From assembly GCA_948099385.1 (NCBI GenBank), contig CANUEZ040000168.1, forward strand, positions 2,481,501 through 2,545,500: a DNA stretch of 64,000 bases. Direction: 5' to 3'. This stretch comes from Fasciola hepatica. Taxonomy: Eukaryota; Platyhelminthes; Trematoda; Plagiorchiida; Fasciolidae. The notes under the pieces are model-generated. The model saw only the letters and a list, made by a program, of their open reading frames with translations. It was not told the DNA's origin and ran no database searches. The translations under genes and the position numbers were made by a program. Positions 1-13,004 of the stretch are shown here, in pieces. Numbering within the stretch: position 1 is the stretch's first letter; each line of letters opens with the position of its first letter.

Positions 1-2590
1 AGGGTGGCACTCCGGGAGGCATTCCAGCTGAGGGCTAGTGTAAGTGAGATAACAGACAGAAACTCGGAAGTTGAAAGGGAGGGGTCACGACGGGCTTAGC
101 GACATTGCTGAGAGCTACATAACTGAACTCTGCGGGAGTGAGGGGGTAAAGTGGAGTAGGAGTCTGCCCCAGCCTGAGGGGTCGCTTAAATGACGGAGTT
201 TGGAGTAAGTTTCTTAGTGGTCTGCTGTATGTTTCATCCTGGACATTTTGCATCCGTGTTGGTACACGCTGAAGGCGTTTGCACTACTAGACCCATCTGG
301 AGAGTAATAGCTCGGCGGGACCTCAACAGACCTAATGTTTGGGGTTAATAAAGCGGTAAGGATCCACTGGGAATTTCGGGGGATAACGGCCAGACGGAGA
401 AGAAACCTGCAAGCATTAATATCCCTGGTGGCAAGTTTACACAATTAATCTGGAAGATATGTGCACTTTCAGCAGCGGGGTTTTGGCGGTTTCAATGCTG
501 CACGTTGGTGATGGTTTTTGCCCACGGAAGGTTGATATTAGTTTGAGTTGTATACTAGAGTGTGGGTTGGATGCTAGAACATATAAAAAGCAACTTTTCA
601 CGAAAAAAGAGGAAAGATAGATGAGAGTCAATGGGAAATACAAACAATTTTCCCTAGGTGTTTTTACTCCCTGGGCCATATTGAGACTGACGTTAGTCAC
701 CTGACTTTTTGATATGCTGCCCGCAGCAGTGTAATCAGCGTCAAGGCTACGGTAGAGATTGTAGCCGAAGCTAGTACACATTTCAGGCTTGCTTGAGAAG
801 GGTACGACCTGGGTGGAACTCACAGCGGGAGGTGGATAAGCGTGTGTAGAAGGTCCAGCGGGCTACCACCCCAGTCAGCCTCGTGCGTAAAAGCTGAAAG
901 CTTTTCGAGCAAGCAAGGGCGGCATGGTGCTTCCCCAATGCGGGATGAAGTCTGAGTTCGTGGGAGACATACCCACAACTGGAGATTGTCCTTCTCCCCT
1001 GGACCCCGATTTCAGTGGTATTTATAGGCTGAATTGATCCCGGTGAGTCCTTTTATTACTTTTTTCCTAACACAGGAATCGTTGAGCCCATAAAGAAACT
1101 TACCATGTCCCCTCCGTCCGGCCGTAATTTTCCCCTCATTTGACCTCTCTTGAAACTGCTTGGGGTGCGCTGCTTTCCCTCACCTCCGGAAGAAGCCGCG
1201 TCTTGGGTTCCGTCGATATCAGGGGCTTTTGCTAGCATTTGGCGGAAAATGCAGAGTGGGGCTGAGCGAACGTACGGGGTAGGACGACGAATGTTGCAAG
1301 GCAAAGACCAGCAAATATGGGTTAGTCTTGGACAACACCGGGTCGTGCTTAAGACCATCAGGGGCCATACAGGGTCAGGTGGTATGAGGGGGGTTAGCTG
1401 CATTTACGGGAGGTGACTTGGTACAGACAGAAAGCAAGATATTATTAGTAGGCAGGGCTGGTAGGTTCAGAAGCAAGGGCGACACAGGCTAATAGTCTTG
1501 CGAGAAGATTTGAGACCCTAAAATGGGGCCAGCTGGTGGCTAGTGGAAGGTAGATATTTGGGATGAGAACATTTGGAGTGAGTTAGTTGAGAAAGGCCAC
1601 TTTGAGGGCGGGGACGATAGCCGTGGGAAGTGGAAGTCAGGTTAAATGGGAAAGGAGTGAAAAAGTCAAGAAGTAAAATGGCCGACGGCGGAACCCGATG
1701 TCCCGGGATTCAGAAACACCTATTGTTCTGTGCTGGAGGGAAATGTTAGTGAATAAAAACATTGGTCTGGAGGAAAGTTGTTTGTGTATTTAATTTATTT
1801 CATTATATGATGGAGGAGGCAACTGTCCGGTTCTGGTCGTAAAGACCGATTGGTGGGTTAAGTTAGGCACAGCCATGTGAGGACTGGCTGACGGCAGATA
1901 AGTTCGGGACACTGTGGTGTATTGCAGGGCGGATCTCGTTCAAGTGCTTTGTAAGCAAAAGCGGTCCCGGCATGCTGCTTTGAGTAACATCACAGGTAAC
2001 AGAGGGGTAAGTGGTCACCAACAGACAACTTAACTGTGGTCTCAAAGGTATGGAAAAAAGCAGTTGAGATTCGAGGCTTCCGATCGAGATGCTTGGAGTA
2101 CATCCAGAAGCTGCTAGTTAGAGACACGGTGGGATGCCTTAGTCATTCCAAGGCGACAATTAGAAGCTTCCCGTTGCTCGTGACTTAAGTGACCTGGATA
2201 AAGAGGCCGAGTTGACAGTTACAAGACTCAGCATTAAGAGCTCTCTGTTGTCCCTTTTGCAATAGGTCATAAGGGTATTAGGTGCTCGGACAGAAGCTTT
2301 TACGCCGGGCGTTAAAGTAGTCCGAGGGTGACGGATGTGTTGTTAATGGGGCAAAAATGTAAGCTGTCGCGTGGAGGGTCCCTTTTTTGGCTGGTGATAA
2401 TGCTGGATGTTTTCCTTTTAGGCGAAAAAATTTCGCTTTCCTGATATAAGTTGAAGATATTCAAAACTAAGACTGCAATATCAGACCCTCTAAGTCAAAG
2501 CAGTGCAGGCCGGATTCAGTCGAGACTGAGGCGGGATAAGTGCTTCAGGCTAGGAAAAGTTAGACACTTCAATGATCGTAAATTCCATGT
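1..2590. other. purine-rich decayed repeat DNA, otherwise unassigned
   Basis: Apart from the ORF1-like stretch at 1056-1403, I see no recognisable domain here. The plus strand is conspicuously rich in A and G. In this window that marks LINE relics lying on the minus strand, since recognised LINEs have a pyrimidine-rich coding strand. The block is therefore probably LINE debris. Confidence 0.3.
1056..1403 (-). pseudogene. LINE ORF1-like fragment (tentative)
   Basis: An open stretch of about 115 codons whose C-terminal half carries PD-x-x-G followed by SSGG, then a basic stretch and a closing P-x-LGK. The same order of motifs (PDVNG, SSG, PLGK) occurs in a second stretch at 9475-9708 on the other strand. 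About 60 bases around these motifs also match at the nucleotide level, by eye near 70 percent. Two dispersed copies mean this is repeat-derived rather than a host gene. Assignment to the first ORF of a CR1/jockey-like LINE is inference, because no zinc finger or esterase motif is visible. Confidence 0.35.
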
Positions 2591-2599
2591 CGGTCAACG

Positions 2600-4070
2600 T
2601 GAATTCAGTAAAAGAAGCCGGTGAGATGTAAGTGGTCCCGGAATCGGTAGACAGAATGAGAAGAAACCGGGTTGAAGGGTTCAGCAAACTCAGCGTTAGT
2701 GTGGGCAGGCGCCGTCTGGTAACTTCGAGTAAGAAACGTTAGGAAGAAGGTGAGTATTCCAGTCCTGATCATTCGTGATACCCGAAGTAACCTATCCGGT
2801 CGGCTAAAGGCAGAAGCTTCCCGTTTTATGCAGCTTTTCTGCGGCAATGCGAATGCTATTTGAGAGCCTCTATTGGAAGATAAGTAAGTAGAAGTCATGA
2901 GGGTTATTGCATGACTTGCGAACCCATTTTACTTCAGTTGTAAAGACTTGAGGGCACCAGATCGACTGTAGATATTCGGCAAGTCGTGGTCTGACTTAAA
3001 CCGATGTAAAAGCATGAGTAATCTGGTTGAAAGCCCACCACTAGAGAGCCCCTGACAGCACTTGGAAGGGGGAGATCGTTAGGGGTCAACTCAAATCAGT
3101 TCAGTTCAGTTTTTACAGGGCCAGTATAGACTGAGGCCCACCGAGGGTCCGATGTCTTTCGGGGGCATGCGCCTGAGTCAGTGTCCACAACTGCGAATTT
3201 GGTAATTTCTACCTCTTTGTTCAGTTTGGTAGAAGCTTTCACTGATTTAGTTTCGCTAAAATGATTGCAATCAAGATGCGTCTAATATAGATCAAGGGTC
3301 CACCACCTCCGCGGCGCCCATTTTTACTAAACATGTGACAGCCCATTAGGGGTATTAGGGTAAGAGGGGTGGGAAGGGCCTAGCCAGTTCTCCGTGATGA
3401 GAACAACATGAAGGTCGGACAAGAGTGAAAAGACTCTGTAGTGAATCGAAATGCTTTATAAGAAGGCAGCACTTCGTGAGAAGAGAAAGTCTAGAAGGTT
3501 TGCCCCTAGTCAGGGAGAGGCGGCAGTGCGAGTTGCAGTCTGGGTCGCCCAGGGTGGAGCTCGATGTTGAGTGGGCACACTGAGGACCGAGAAGGATGGA
3601 AACGAGGGCGGTGGTCAAGGAATTTCCAACCGATGGAAGAGCAAGAACTAACCCCGAACAGGCACTGGGGGATGCGGGCGGAAATATGAAGGGCGAGGGT
3701 GCAAAAACAGGCCACCCGAAAATTTTAGATTTGGGGAAATTGTTTCAGTAACTAGCGGCATACGGAATGAAAAAAGCCCGGGGTGAAGGGGATTTGTCAG
3801 CAAAAGGCTTGTAGACCTGATAGGTGACGGGTGAGGGGGAACGGGTGGGATCGGAAATAGCGTGGGAAGTGGGAAGTTTTGGCAATCGGCTTCGATCAAT
3901 GGGGCTAATGGCAGAGAGCTGAAGTAGTTAGTGCTCACCTTGTGTGCCTTTTCCAATAATCCTAGGTGCATACGTCGTGGGTTGTAGGGCGGCACCGCTG
4001 GACGACCATCGGTGTAGGGAAAGCGCTGGCAAAATGTCTTGGGATGGCGCAAATTGTGGGAGCACAATTA
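2600..4070 (-). pseudogene. LINE endonuclease fragment, decayed
   Basis: On the minus strand around 3480-3355 the translation contains a degraded match to the start of an apurinic-like LINE endonuclease: the run LLIKHFDSLQSL, then VRPS and a broken ITETW-like segment. Known CR1/jockey endonucleases read N-x-RSL-x-NK-x-DSL-x-SL followed by ITETWL. Upstream (3650-4067) lies a proline- and serine-rich stretch like the region before the endonuclease in related elements. Downstream to about 2600 only scattered resemblance remains, in several frames. No RT is visible. Confidence 0.35.
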
Positions 4071-5385
4071 GCAAATTCGTTCACGGTGCCTGGCATGCTA
4101 TTCAGCTTTGTCTGCTGAAATTCTTGCGGGTGAGTTAACTGTTATAGTGTGCTGCATTTTGATGAAGTCTCGTCGTAAGACTGATGTAGGAGTGAACAAC
4201 GGTTGCTTTGAGTTCTTCTGCAAAAATGCACGCTACTGCTTGTTTCCGCCTCCGTGCCACCAGCTTTCAGTGTGGTACGGCTTACTGCGTGTAGAAAGAT
4301 CAGGTGGGGGATGGCAAACACAAAATACTGCCGGCTTTTTTTATTCCTTTGAGCCTCCAGGAGGGATATCATCTATAAATATACCGGAGGTGGTTAGACC
4401 GTTTTCACTGGTCGTCAACTCACTACCAGTTGACATTATGATGTACTGCTTTCCTCGTAGCAGGTTTTTGTATCCAAAATGACTTCATTTGCACAAACTC
4501 ACCAGAAAGACATGGGCACTGTTTGTCCACAAGTGAAATGGCGCCAACAAAAAGCTAACGGCAACAGCTGAGACAGCAAGGTGGCACCAGACCGTCTCTT
4601 AATGCCCCCCTTGGTGACACTGACGTAAGTGTTTCCGGAATGAAGTTCAACTTACCTCCGGGGTGTGAGAACGGATGTTATTGTAGCCTAACTAACAGAC
4701 AAATTGCATTAATTTGTAGCAGTAGCCATTGGTGGGGTCCCCGGCCGTACCGCTGAGTGGTCTCCAAATAGTACACCCAGGGGACGGTCCGCGATGAACT
4801 GTGAAAGACGAGCAGTTATATTAGTATTCAGGCGAAATGAAACCTTCCTTCATACGGAACCCAGAACTGCTTAGCAAAGCTAGTCGTTAAACCACAGATA
4901 TCCCATAGGATCCTGCGGCCCAAGTTCATATCTGTGGCGTGGTATCGGAGCACGCACCAGGGCTAGCCTGAAAAGATTTCTGTCAGAGGATATCCTACGC
5001 CACATACACTGGAGAGGTGAAAAAAGTGAATACCTCCTGTGTAACAAAACGCTGTCCCAGCTGATGATTAGTAAGCCCTGCATCACCTGCATTAATCTCC
5101 AGGTGCTGTTGGAAAACACCTTTATCTAGATCCTACTACTCATGCAATTTCCGGGTACATACTACGTTGGACGCAGGGGATCCGACGGAAGTCGGCCACC
5201 AATAATTGCACCAGCCGCTGGTATCTACTAGATAGTTCCAGTAAAGTTACAGTCAACAAAGGCTTAAACTTGTAAGGTTCATGTTCATTATCACTGGATT
5301 AAATTACCTTTACATTCAATATCGTACAACCTTGATGGATAACGTTATTGAGGGTGCGCCTCGATAACATTAGTAATGGTATCAA
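4071..5385. other. no recognisable feature
   Basis: Short open stretches occur on both strands (for example 4108-4482 plus and 4880-5119 minus), but none has a recognisable motif, repeat or composition signal. It is left unassigned between the LINE debris and the LTR at 5386. Confidence 0.3.
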
Positions 5386-5832
5386 TGTGAAGTCCAGCCA
5401 ATGGAAAGTTCGAGTGAGGCTTAGCAACCAATTTCGACACAATCCAAAACAGAGAAGATTAAAAACAGCTACAATCTTACGTACAACAAATTAAGCCATT
5501 TTACAAGAATGAGGCCTTAGTGGTGTCCCTTCTGGGCACTAACACCCCAAACTGGACAACAAACGAACAACTGCAGCTAAATTAAAGTAATAGGTAAGAA
5601 ACAGAATACGAGATTACCGAAAGCAGTCGCAACAAAGTTCAAGCTGAGTGACTCCCGCCCGAGGCACCGGCAGGGGTCCGATTTGTAACAAAAACGTAGA
5701 GCCATAAGACGATTAGCCGGAACTTCAGTACAAATAGTTCATACAAACGAAGCAGTGTTGTTTAAAACATGGATGTCGAAAGATGGAGCAGGGTTTTCTA
5801 AACTTATCTATATCGGCCCCGAAAATCCTACA
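5386..5832 (-). repeat. BEL-1 3' LTR
   Basis: About 447 bp, starting TGTGAAGTCCAGCC and ending CCTACA on the plus strand. It aligns along nearly its whole length with 28774-29211, sharing the opening GTCCAGCCAATGGAAAGTTC, the central GAGTGACTCCCGCCCGAGGC and the late ATAGTTCATAC. By eye the identity is near 75-80 percent. The neighbouring minus-strand integrase ends just beside it (near 5900), which makes this the 3' LTR of a minus-strand BEL/Pao element. No target duplication could be matched. Confidence 0.62.
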
Positions 5833-7520
5833 CCGACTAATCTCTTGCTCGACTAGGTGCGGTCGGCCTCCAGCTTCGGCTCCCCTGTGATCCCCTAACA
5901 CATAAAACTAATGGCCGTCAATGGCGGATTCCATTTGGGCAAGTGGATCAACTCTTTGTGGTCCCTTCCGGTTCGGCAGGTCCAAAGACATACCTCCAAT
6001 TTGAGGAGAGTTGGGTGTTAAACTTACGCCACGAGTGTCGGGCTCACCTTCAGTAAGACAATTTTTCCAATTTCGAGCATCACTAACCTTCACTAGTTTG
6101 CACTGTTGCCGTTCGTACCAAGCCATCGTCCGAAGTTGACATGCTTTTGATAGCTCCGATTGGCCACCAGCCACACGGTAGGGACTTTGAAACTAGTAGC
6201 ACGGCATCACCCGATCTGCGGTTGCTTTCTCGAGCTATCCATTTCTGCCGCTGTTGTAGTAGTGAAAGATATTCCCAGTTCCATATCTTCCAAAAGACGG
6301 AAGTAAAATAGTTCGCCTGCCTCCACCGGCGAATCATTTTACCTCTCAACGAATTCGTCGGAATGCCCCGTGACTTTGCCCTCAGGATAAGTAGGTCATT
6401 GGGCATGAGCGCTGGCAGATCGCGGAAGTCCGAAGTCAAGGGCACCAGCGGTCGTCCGTTTACTATCCATTCACTTTCGGTAAGAAATGCCAATAATATT
6501 TTGTCAGTCATCGACCGTTCGTCACAAAGTGAAAGAAGTATTCTCCTAACCAAAGGTACCGTGATCTCCCATATGCGACCAAGGCGACCAGCATGGGGGA
6601 TGAAGTGCCACTGCAACCCCGCCGTAACATTCCATCAGCACTCTTATCGCTGGGCCATATTCCTATCGGGTTCTTCTAATCCGTCCGAGTCCCCACAAAG
6701 TTTCTACTATTATCACTAGAAATCTTGGATGGTGGCCCTCTCCCTGACATGGAACGCGTCAGTGTAAGAATGAGTGAAGCCGTGCTCAGAGAATAAGAAA
6801 CTTCAATGTGTACTGCACGCATCTGGAGGGAGGTGAAGATGCATCCATATCGTTTCTCTATGCTGCGACCATGATCAACTGAAAAGGGTCCGAAATAATC
6901 CATTCCAAAATACGTGAAGAGAAACAAACCTTGTTGGACTCTAATGGCCGGTACAAAAGCCATCATTTGTTTGCCTACGATTGCCAAATAATTTCGACAT
7001 TCCCAACATCCTCCGAGTGCACTCCTAACGGTAGCCCCACTTTGTACAATCAAAAGTATCTTGCGACGCTTCGCGAGTAACTGAGATGGTTCTGCGTGTC
7101 CTTCTATTGCGTGATTCTATGTGATTATCGAATCCGTCATCGGGTGAGCCCTGGGCAGCATCACCGGATGTTTCAGGCCCCGAAGCTGATTGGAGTAGCT
7201 CATTCGTTCACCAACACAAATCAGTCCATTTGATAAAACTGGATTAAGTTTTAACAGTGTCTTGTCCATCGGAGACCCTGAAGCCTAAAGATTATCTTTT
7301 TTCCCGTAAAGTGATTAAGATCTTCGCCGTGAGCCCTAGGTTGCGTAATGACAGGAACACTTTTTCGCTTTGGCCATGTCGCATAACTTCAATGGCCCAG
7401 TTGTTAATTCTAGATTTGTGCGACCGCCTCTCATGACTGCAATATATGTTTTAGAACAGATTAACCACACTACCAATACATGACCAGTCAAACCACAGCC
7501 CCGTCGACCATACTTCAACT
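5833..7520 (-). pseudogene. BEL-1 pol, integrase half (relic)
   Basis: This is the 3' part of a BEL/Pao pol gene on the minus strand. From 7520 downward it shows the tail of the RNase H/connection region (GLTGHVLVVW, VMRGG), then the integrase zinc-binding part near 7130-7000 with H residues and C-W-E-C. The catalytic core follows at 7053-6676, with MDYFGPF (first Asp) and SSDNSRNFVGT (second Asp, worn). After that come the third-motif region and the C-terminal domain (6616-5908; NGRPL-x-PL, then RRWRQANYF, FWK-x-W). The parts lie in at least three frames with stops, so it cannot be functional. Integrase would insert the cDNA in the nucleus. It begins at the point in pol where the BEL half at 25.0-28.8 kb ends. 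Confidence 0.8.
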
Positions 7521-7524
7521 GTTT

Positions 7525-8760
7525 CTAGGTTGATGGAACGCCTCATCAGACAGCTGACCTCTGAGTTCCTATCTCATAACATCAGCCACGATCGGCAGAA
7601 TGGCTTCTTAAAATTTCGTTCATGCACCGCTTGCCAGTGTGACTATTTCGGTTTCAAAAATGCAGCATCCGAAAACAGTAAATCTGTCAGTATTATGCAC
7701 CTTAGTATGACCAACGCATTTGGTCGTGTTCCGCACTCTTTATCACTAGCCAAACTCAAAGCCTTTAGGTTTTCTGGTCCCCTTTTTCGTGGCAAACAGC
7801 ATACCTATCCAACAGCCCACAGGTAATTTCCATTGAAGGATGCCTCTCACAACCTACTCCAGTTCCCCGTTGGGTCGTACAAGGTAGTCTACTAGGTCCC
7901 TTGCTTCTTCTCATCCACAGAAATTATATGTTTCCCATTCTGCGCCTATGTGCCCCTTTTCTTTTCGCTGGTTACACTGAGATCGTCTGCGAGTTTCCTC
8001 GTCAAAACCTCAACTTCTCACTGGAAGTAATTTTTGGTGATCTAAAGAGACTCGGAGGCTGCTGTTTTTCTTGGAGTATGAACCTGGCAACATCTGAGAG
8101 TTGCCACACAGTCTTCAGAGGTCAAGTGGCCCTCTAATCCCGGCTTATCCAAGACCTACGCATTTTTGCAGCCCGTCAGTTTGTGATCCTGGTCTTCATT
8201 ACCCCTGTATCTTCAGGTTTTCTGAGTGTGCTTCACTCCAAATTTCCAAGAAGAGAAGAACCACTGGCCCCATCTCGAGAATTCTTCAATTAAACGATTG
8301 CGAACAGCTCACCCACAAGTCTCACGCCAGGCCCCTTCTTGAATGCCGTCCCATTATCTTCGTCAACTTGACGGAATTTGATCAAGTTTCTCTGGAGTTG
8401 GTGCAGCTCCAACTCAATAAACAACTAATGCGATTCTCCCCCACTTTGCTTCAAAAGGACCGGTGCATCCTACTCAGTCTTGACCCCCCACGTCTGCGTC
8501 TCATGAAGCTAAATTTATGCTTTCGGTTTAAACTATGCTGCTGCGTGGCCTCCTCATGTACTGAAAACGTTCGCCTCACTCCCTCCACGAATTATACCCT
8601 AAGCCGTAGCTGACTGCAGCTTCCTGTTCCTTAATCAAAATCAGAACTGAGAACTGACTTCATCCCATAAACTACTCAAAGTTATGGAATAAACTCCCGG
8701 TAAACATCCGCGAGTATCTCTATCTCTCAGCACAGAAGCTCACTGGATCACCTCTTGATT
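7525..8760 (+). pseudogene. CR1/jockey-like LINE reverse transcriptase relic (LINE-D)
   Basis: A 5'-truncated non-LTR retrotransposon. It opens with MERLIRQLTSEFL and QNGFLKFRSC-x-CQ (the family's QHGF-x-RSC-x-QL). It continues with MTNAFGRVPHSLSLAKL (worn D-x-SKAFDRVPH), then QGSLLGP-like and LFAGY-like segments in other frames (the family's QGSVLGPLLF and LFADD). The thumb and C-terminal part follow at 8101-8613, with LLECRPIIF, VQLQLNKQLM, DRCILLSLDPPRLRLMKLNL. Frameshifts separate the parts, and FADD is not preserved. It sits directly against the broken end of the BEL-1 integrase half, as expected for an insertion into that element. Confidence 0.75.
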
Positions 8761-11690
8761 GTTACTAATGTGATATTTCTTATCGGCAAGAGTGTCACCA
8801 AAGAGCTGGCTTACGGATACGGGTTGGATTACTGGGATTATAGCATCATATCCTGGAAATTTCATTACTCGCCCGATGACAAACCTCAGGTTGACTATTT
8901 TCTATTACAATATGTTGCACGCGGTCTACACAACGATAGCTTCAGTTAGTTGCCTTTGGTAACTACACCTAGAACAGTGCTTGCTGGTTCTTGGAATTCT
9001 AGACAATATTCATGTTCTCCCGTTGCCAAGTAGCCCAAGGATTTTAGCCTTTGACTTCGCTCCAGCATCGAACAAATATGTGGCTTCGGATCCTAGGACA
9101 GAGAGTTCCGCCGTCCACAAAGTTGCTTGATCTTTTTCCTCCTTTCTCTTTCATTTTGGCCGCCAACACCCACCCGGGTTTTACGTTTGGCCTCATTTCG
9201 CTTTCCTCAGTTATTCCATACCAGAATCTCAAACCCCAAAAGCCTGCCTTCTAATAGCTAATTGCCGCCTGTTCCCTCTTTTCACCTCTAAATCTATCAC
9301 CACTAACGACTACTATGTTCTCCTTTAAGCTTCATATCATATTCTATCAGTACAACCAAATTCATTCACACCAGTTAACTTGAAATGGTCTCTGATAGTT
9401 TCAAGCATGGTCTGGAGTCGTGAGACTGATACACATTTGCTGACCTGTGCTTTGCAACATCCCTTTCTTACTCTGTGTGTTTGTTTAGTCGCACTTTATA
9501 TTTTTTAGTACAAGCTGGCGAAACCCCCGATGTCAATGGCGCCCATACCACGACTTCGTCCGGAAGGTGGGAAACAGGGCCCCCAGTGGTTGCGAAAAAG
9601 ACAAAGAGGCCTAAGTTTGAGGTCGGGCGTAGGGGCTATGGAAAAATCCTGTCTGGACTCAACCACCCTCCTCTCGGGAAACAGAATCAACTGAAGGAGA
9701 AAAAATAGAAAAACAAAAAGGACCCAGTGGGATCACTTTGATCTCCAAATGCCACTGATATCGGGCCGCGAAGGAAATGGGCAAACTTCGCATAGATGGT
9801 GTTGGAACTGCCTCAGGTACTCCAAGTAGCTCTGCTTGCTGTTAATATTAAAGTTTCCACCAAGGTATCTTGGGCAATAAGCTACAAATAGTCTCTGAAG
9901 ATATTCCTATAACCCAGAATAAATCAGGTTTTTGGAAGAACAAAACCTGAGGTTGGCAACCTCTACCGGAATTCTTTGTCATATCATGCCTAAATTGGCT
10001 GACGGCATTCAACCTAGAAGCACCAAATGCCCCGGACTTTCTACGTCTTCCGCACCTTGCTCAGTGCCACTGGCCCATGTATACAGCAAAGCCCGTAACA
10101 AATATAATGCGCTTCCGCGAAAATAATTGGCCTTAGATTGGCAGTTTTGTTCCATTGACGATGCTCTGCCCGTGTTGTTGGTAATCGTAAAGGTCATGAT
10201 TTATTTCTGGCAAATGGATGAGAAGCATGCAGTAAGCATGATCAGTTTACGGGTCATGCAAATATACAGAACTGGACAGAACTGTATCGATTGTGCACAA
10301 GACAGATTAAAATGAAAGGTCAAATTAGACATGCCACTAGTTGAGGTAAATTCCGAGCGGTTTACCCGGCAAAAATGAGACTCAATTTCATCGAAGAAAA
10401 ATGCATCGGGTAGGAGTCCGCTGACCGGGACGTGGGATAATGCGAAAACTTACCATGGAAAACGTTAGAAATGATAGGGGTGCCAAAAATCCGCAATCAT
10501 AAAGTGATTTCAGGATCACTGCAGTCAAAAGCCTAACAAGTTCAAAACTGGTAAGAGATCTTATACAATGAGACGAGTTTATTGTTCTCCACTCGCAGGA
10601 TTACGGATTATTGTTCTGCGGAATGTGCCTTGGAATGACCATTGCGAAAAGTCAAGCCGGGCTTTGTGGAGGGATTCAGGGGAAATCCTGTTAGATTCTG
10701 TGGAGCTGAACTAAGGATTAGGTGCTGCAACGCTTATAGGTGATCACCACGGCGAAAGGTGCCAATGAACAACATCTCATGTATCTCAAAAAATGCGTGC
10801 CATTATACGTCAGCGGAACGACAGTAAAAAAGTTCATTTGCCTGGTTTTTGCACAGCATGTTCGCCATCGAATTGTTTATAGAGTGAAACGCCAATGGGC
10901 ACAAGTTAAGTGGAGTTTGGGGGATGGTGGAGAGGGTATCAGTGGTGCGTCCCGATGTCGAAGCCATATTAGGCACCATGCAGGGGTTCCTAATCAGATA
11001 ACGAACGGTCCATATTCGGTGGTTCCCTCTTCCTTCCCATGACGGAAAAGTGAAGCAAACCCATGCCAATCCTCACCTAACACGCCCAACACAGAAACAG
11101 AAAGGCCGTAGGAGGGTCAACAAATATTTGTCGTTTAAGCAGCGTAATATCGCCCATTGCAAAGATTTCCACTCATCTATTTTGCTTTATTTGTCCCTCA
11201 AGGACACAATATTCCGCTAGCTGATTTTTCCCCCTTGGACATTCGTTCTTCTTCTACTAGCTATGAATTCCAGACCTCAGGTGGTACTTACCATTTACAA
11301 AAATTATCTTACCCTTTCGGCGGTTACTAATCTTTTGCGTACCCACGAATCTACGAGAATTGGCATTCATCCACGCACCTTCACGAAATTCTAACCTGTC
11401 TCCTTGCTCCATCACCAGTTACCTTTTTAAATGAACTTGAGTGTGCATCGCTGACCGATTTCGTGCGCCGTTCGTGTAAACATTGCACTTTCTGGCTCTT
11501 AAGACAAGGCCTGTTTTAGGTCCAGCCGATTCTTTACCGTTGCCTCAGCTGACTAGAAATTTAACCGTAGTTGCCGTGTATTCCGTATCATTTTACCTCA
11601 TTTAAAATCTCCCCCCGTCCTCATTTTTTGTTTCTCTGATGTGGGACTCACTCTTTAAAAATTGTGAATTTTTCATCTACTTGAGTGATA
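8761..11690 (+). other. pyrimidine-leaning decayed DNA with one LINE ORF1-like trace
   Basis: The only recognisable item is 9475-9708 on the plus strand, where TPDVNG, SSG and PLGKQ repeat the motif order of the minus-strand stretch at 1056-1403. It may be the ORF1 remnant of the plus-strand LINE whose RT lies at 12.3-17.7 kb. The segment 10300-10740 is purine-rich and unassigned. No other domain was found. Confidence 0.3.
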
Positions 11691-11775
11691 CTGTAAAATA
11701 TGATCGTGCTCTCATGCTTGCATCTCGATCACAGTTGAGAAATATACCAATAACATTATTATTATTATTGATTCG
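11690..11775 (+). repeat. LINE 3'-tail-like segment with ATT microsatellite
   Basis: The phrase TTGAGAAATATACCAATAA followed by a run of ATT repeats resembles 23030-23060, which reads GTCGAGAAATATACCACTATTATTAG and is also preceded by a similar CTCG/GATC-containing stretch. Two copies ending in ATT repeats suggest the 3' end of a LINE family whose tail is a short microsatellite. Ancestry is inferred. Confidence 0.4.
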
Positions 11776-12239
11776 GGGCTAAAGCAAGGTGGCCGTTTGT
11801 GGGGTCCTTCTATAGCTAACCAGTTTTCGCTGTTATATTTTCCCAGATTTCAGTAATTTGGTAAAAACCAATCAAGAGAGATAGAAATACCGTTGCAGCC
11901 TATGGAGCGACTACTTGCATACGTATATATCGTCGATCACTCAGAACATCCGAACACTGAAAATCTACCATCGGCTAGCCGATCCCTGGAATCGTTTTCT
12001 CCCGAGGTCCATTGAAGGATAAAAAATTCCAGAAACGCTGTGCGTTTCAATGTTCCAGACCCTTTACCCCCACGGTATATCACTCCACTATGTGTCGTTT
12101 CGCGCCCTAAGCCAAGCAATTCCCTCTGTCCCTTTAAGAGCGCAAGCTGGCTGCGCTCAAATTTAAACTTTCTAGATCATGGGACTTCAAGGTTCTTCTG
12201 TTTGTCAACCAGTTGCAACTGAAGCTGTGTCTTATGAAC

Positions 12240-12999
12240 AGATAGCATCTAAGAAGACAAGTGGTTGCCGCCCTGGCGCACCCCAACAAAACTGGCTACC
12301 AGTCTAACCTGCTCAGTAAAAGTTTCAACCGCATCATTCTTGCCCCGTCCAAATTCCTACAGTGCTGCTCATCCACCGCTAATATAACAGCATCTATTTA
12401 TGTGGCCTTCAGTGGTTACTTCTCATCCTCTCTTACCGCCTGCCCTGAAACTCTTCCTCCTCTCATCCACTCCAGCACCACGGCCACCTTTTCATCGATT
12501 CCCTCCACCTATCTGAAAGTTGATAAGTTAGTTTCCTCTGCCAATCTCTCCCCACAACCTGGCCCGGACGGCCTCCCATCGGGCTCTTTCCGTTTTGGCG
12601 GACCCGATCTTCCTTTGGTGTTACCTTACCTATACGCAGCGCTCATGATTCGCAGCTTCTTCTGCTCCCAAAAGAAAATCTCTTACATCACTTCGAGCTT
12701 CAAAAAGGCGTACATCGAGGCCCGAATAACTATCAGTCCTCAACCACACCCCAGTATCCTGAGGAACCGTGGAAGGAACTATCAAAATGACATTGTTCGT
12801 TACCTCTTTTCTAACAACCTGCTGCACGCTGGTCAGCATGGTTTTCTGCACTCCAGCTTTTGCCCCCTCCTGTCAGCTGGAATTCTTTGATGTCCTATCG
12901 CCTGCAACTGACGCCTGCTATTCGGTAATAGTCCTGTATCTTTACGGCGTTTCCTATATGCACCTGATAGCCAAATCCGATCTCTTGATATGACGAATC
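12240..12999 (+). pseudogene. LINE-F reverse transcriptase, 5' part (interrupted)
   Basis: Plus-strand non-LTR RT. Visible in order are PGPDGLPSGSFRF (the GPDG-lP motif opening the RT), a worn palm stretch (KKISYIT, SSFKKAYIE), ILRN-x-GR, QNDIVRYLFSNNLLHAGQHGFLHS (the QHGF motif) and QLEFFDVLS. The last is followed by VIVLYLYGVS, a worn VLYLD-x-SKAFDRVP. The frame shifts several times. At 13000 it is cut by BEL-2 and resumes at 17108-17113 with SYPSQRSKAVF-x-NGH, in a compatible reading frame. The family normally encodes endonuclease and RT for target-primed insertion. Confidence 0.78.
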
Positions 13000-13004
13000 C
13001 CCTC
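13000..13004. repeat. BEL-2 target-site duplication, left copy (CCCTC)
   Basis: The five bases CCCTC immediately before the left LTR are repeated exactly at 17108-17112, after the right LTR. Five bases is the usual size for BEL/Pao integrase. Confidence 0.9.
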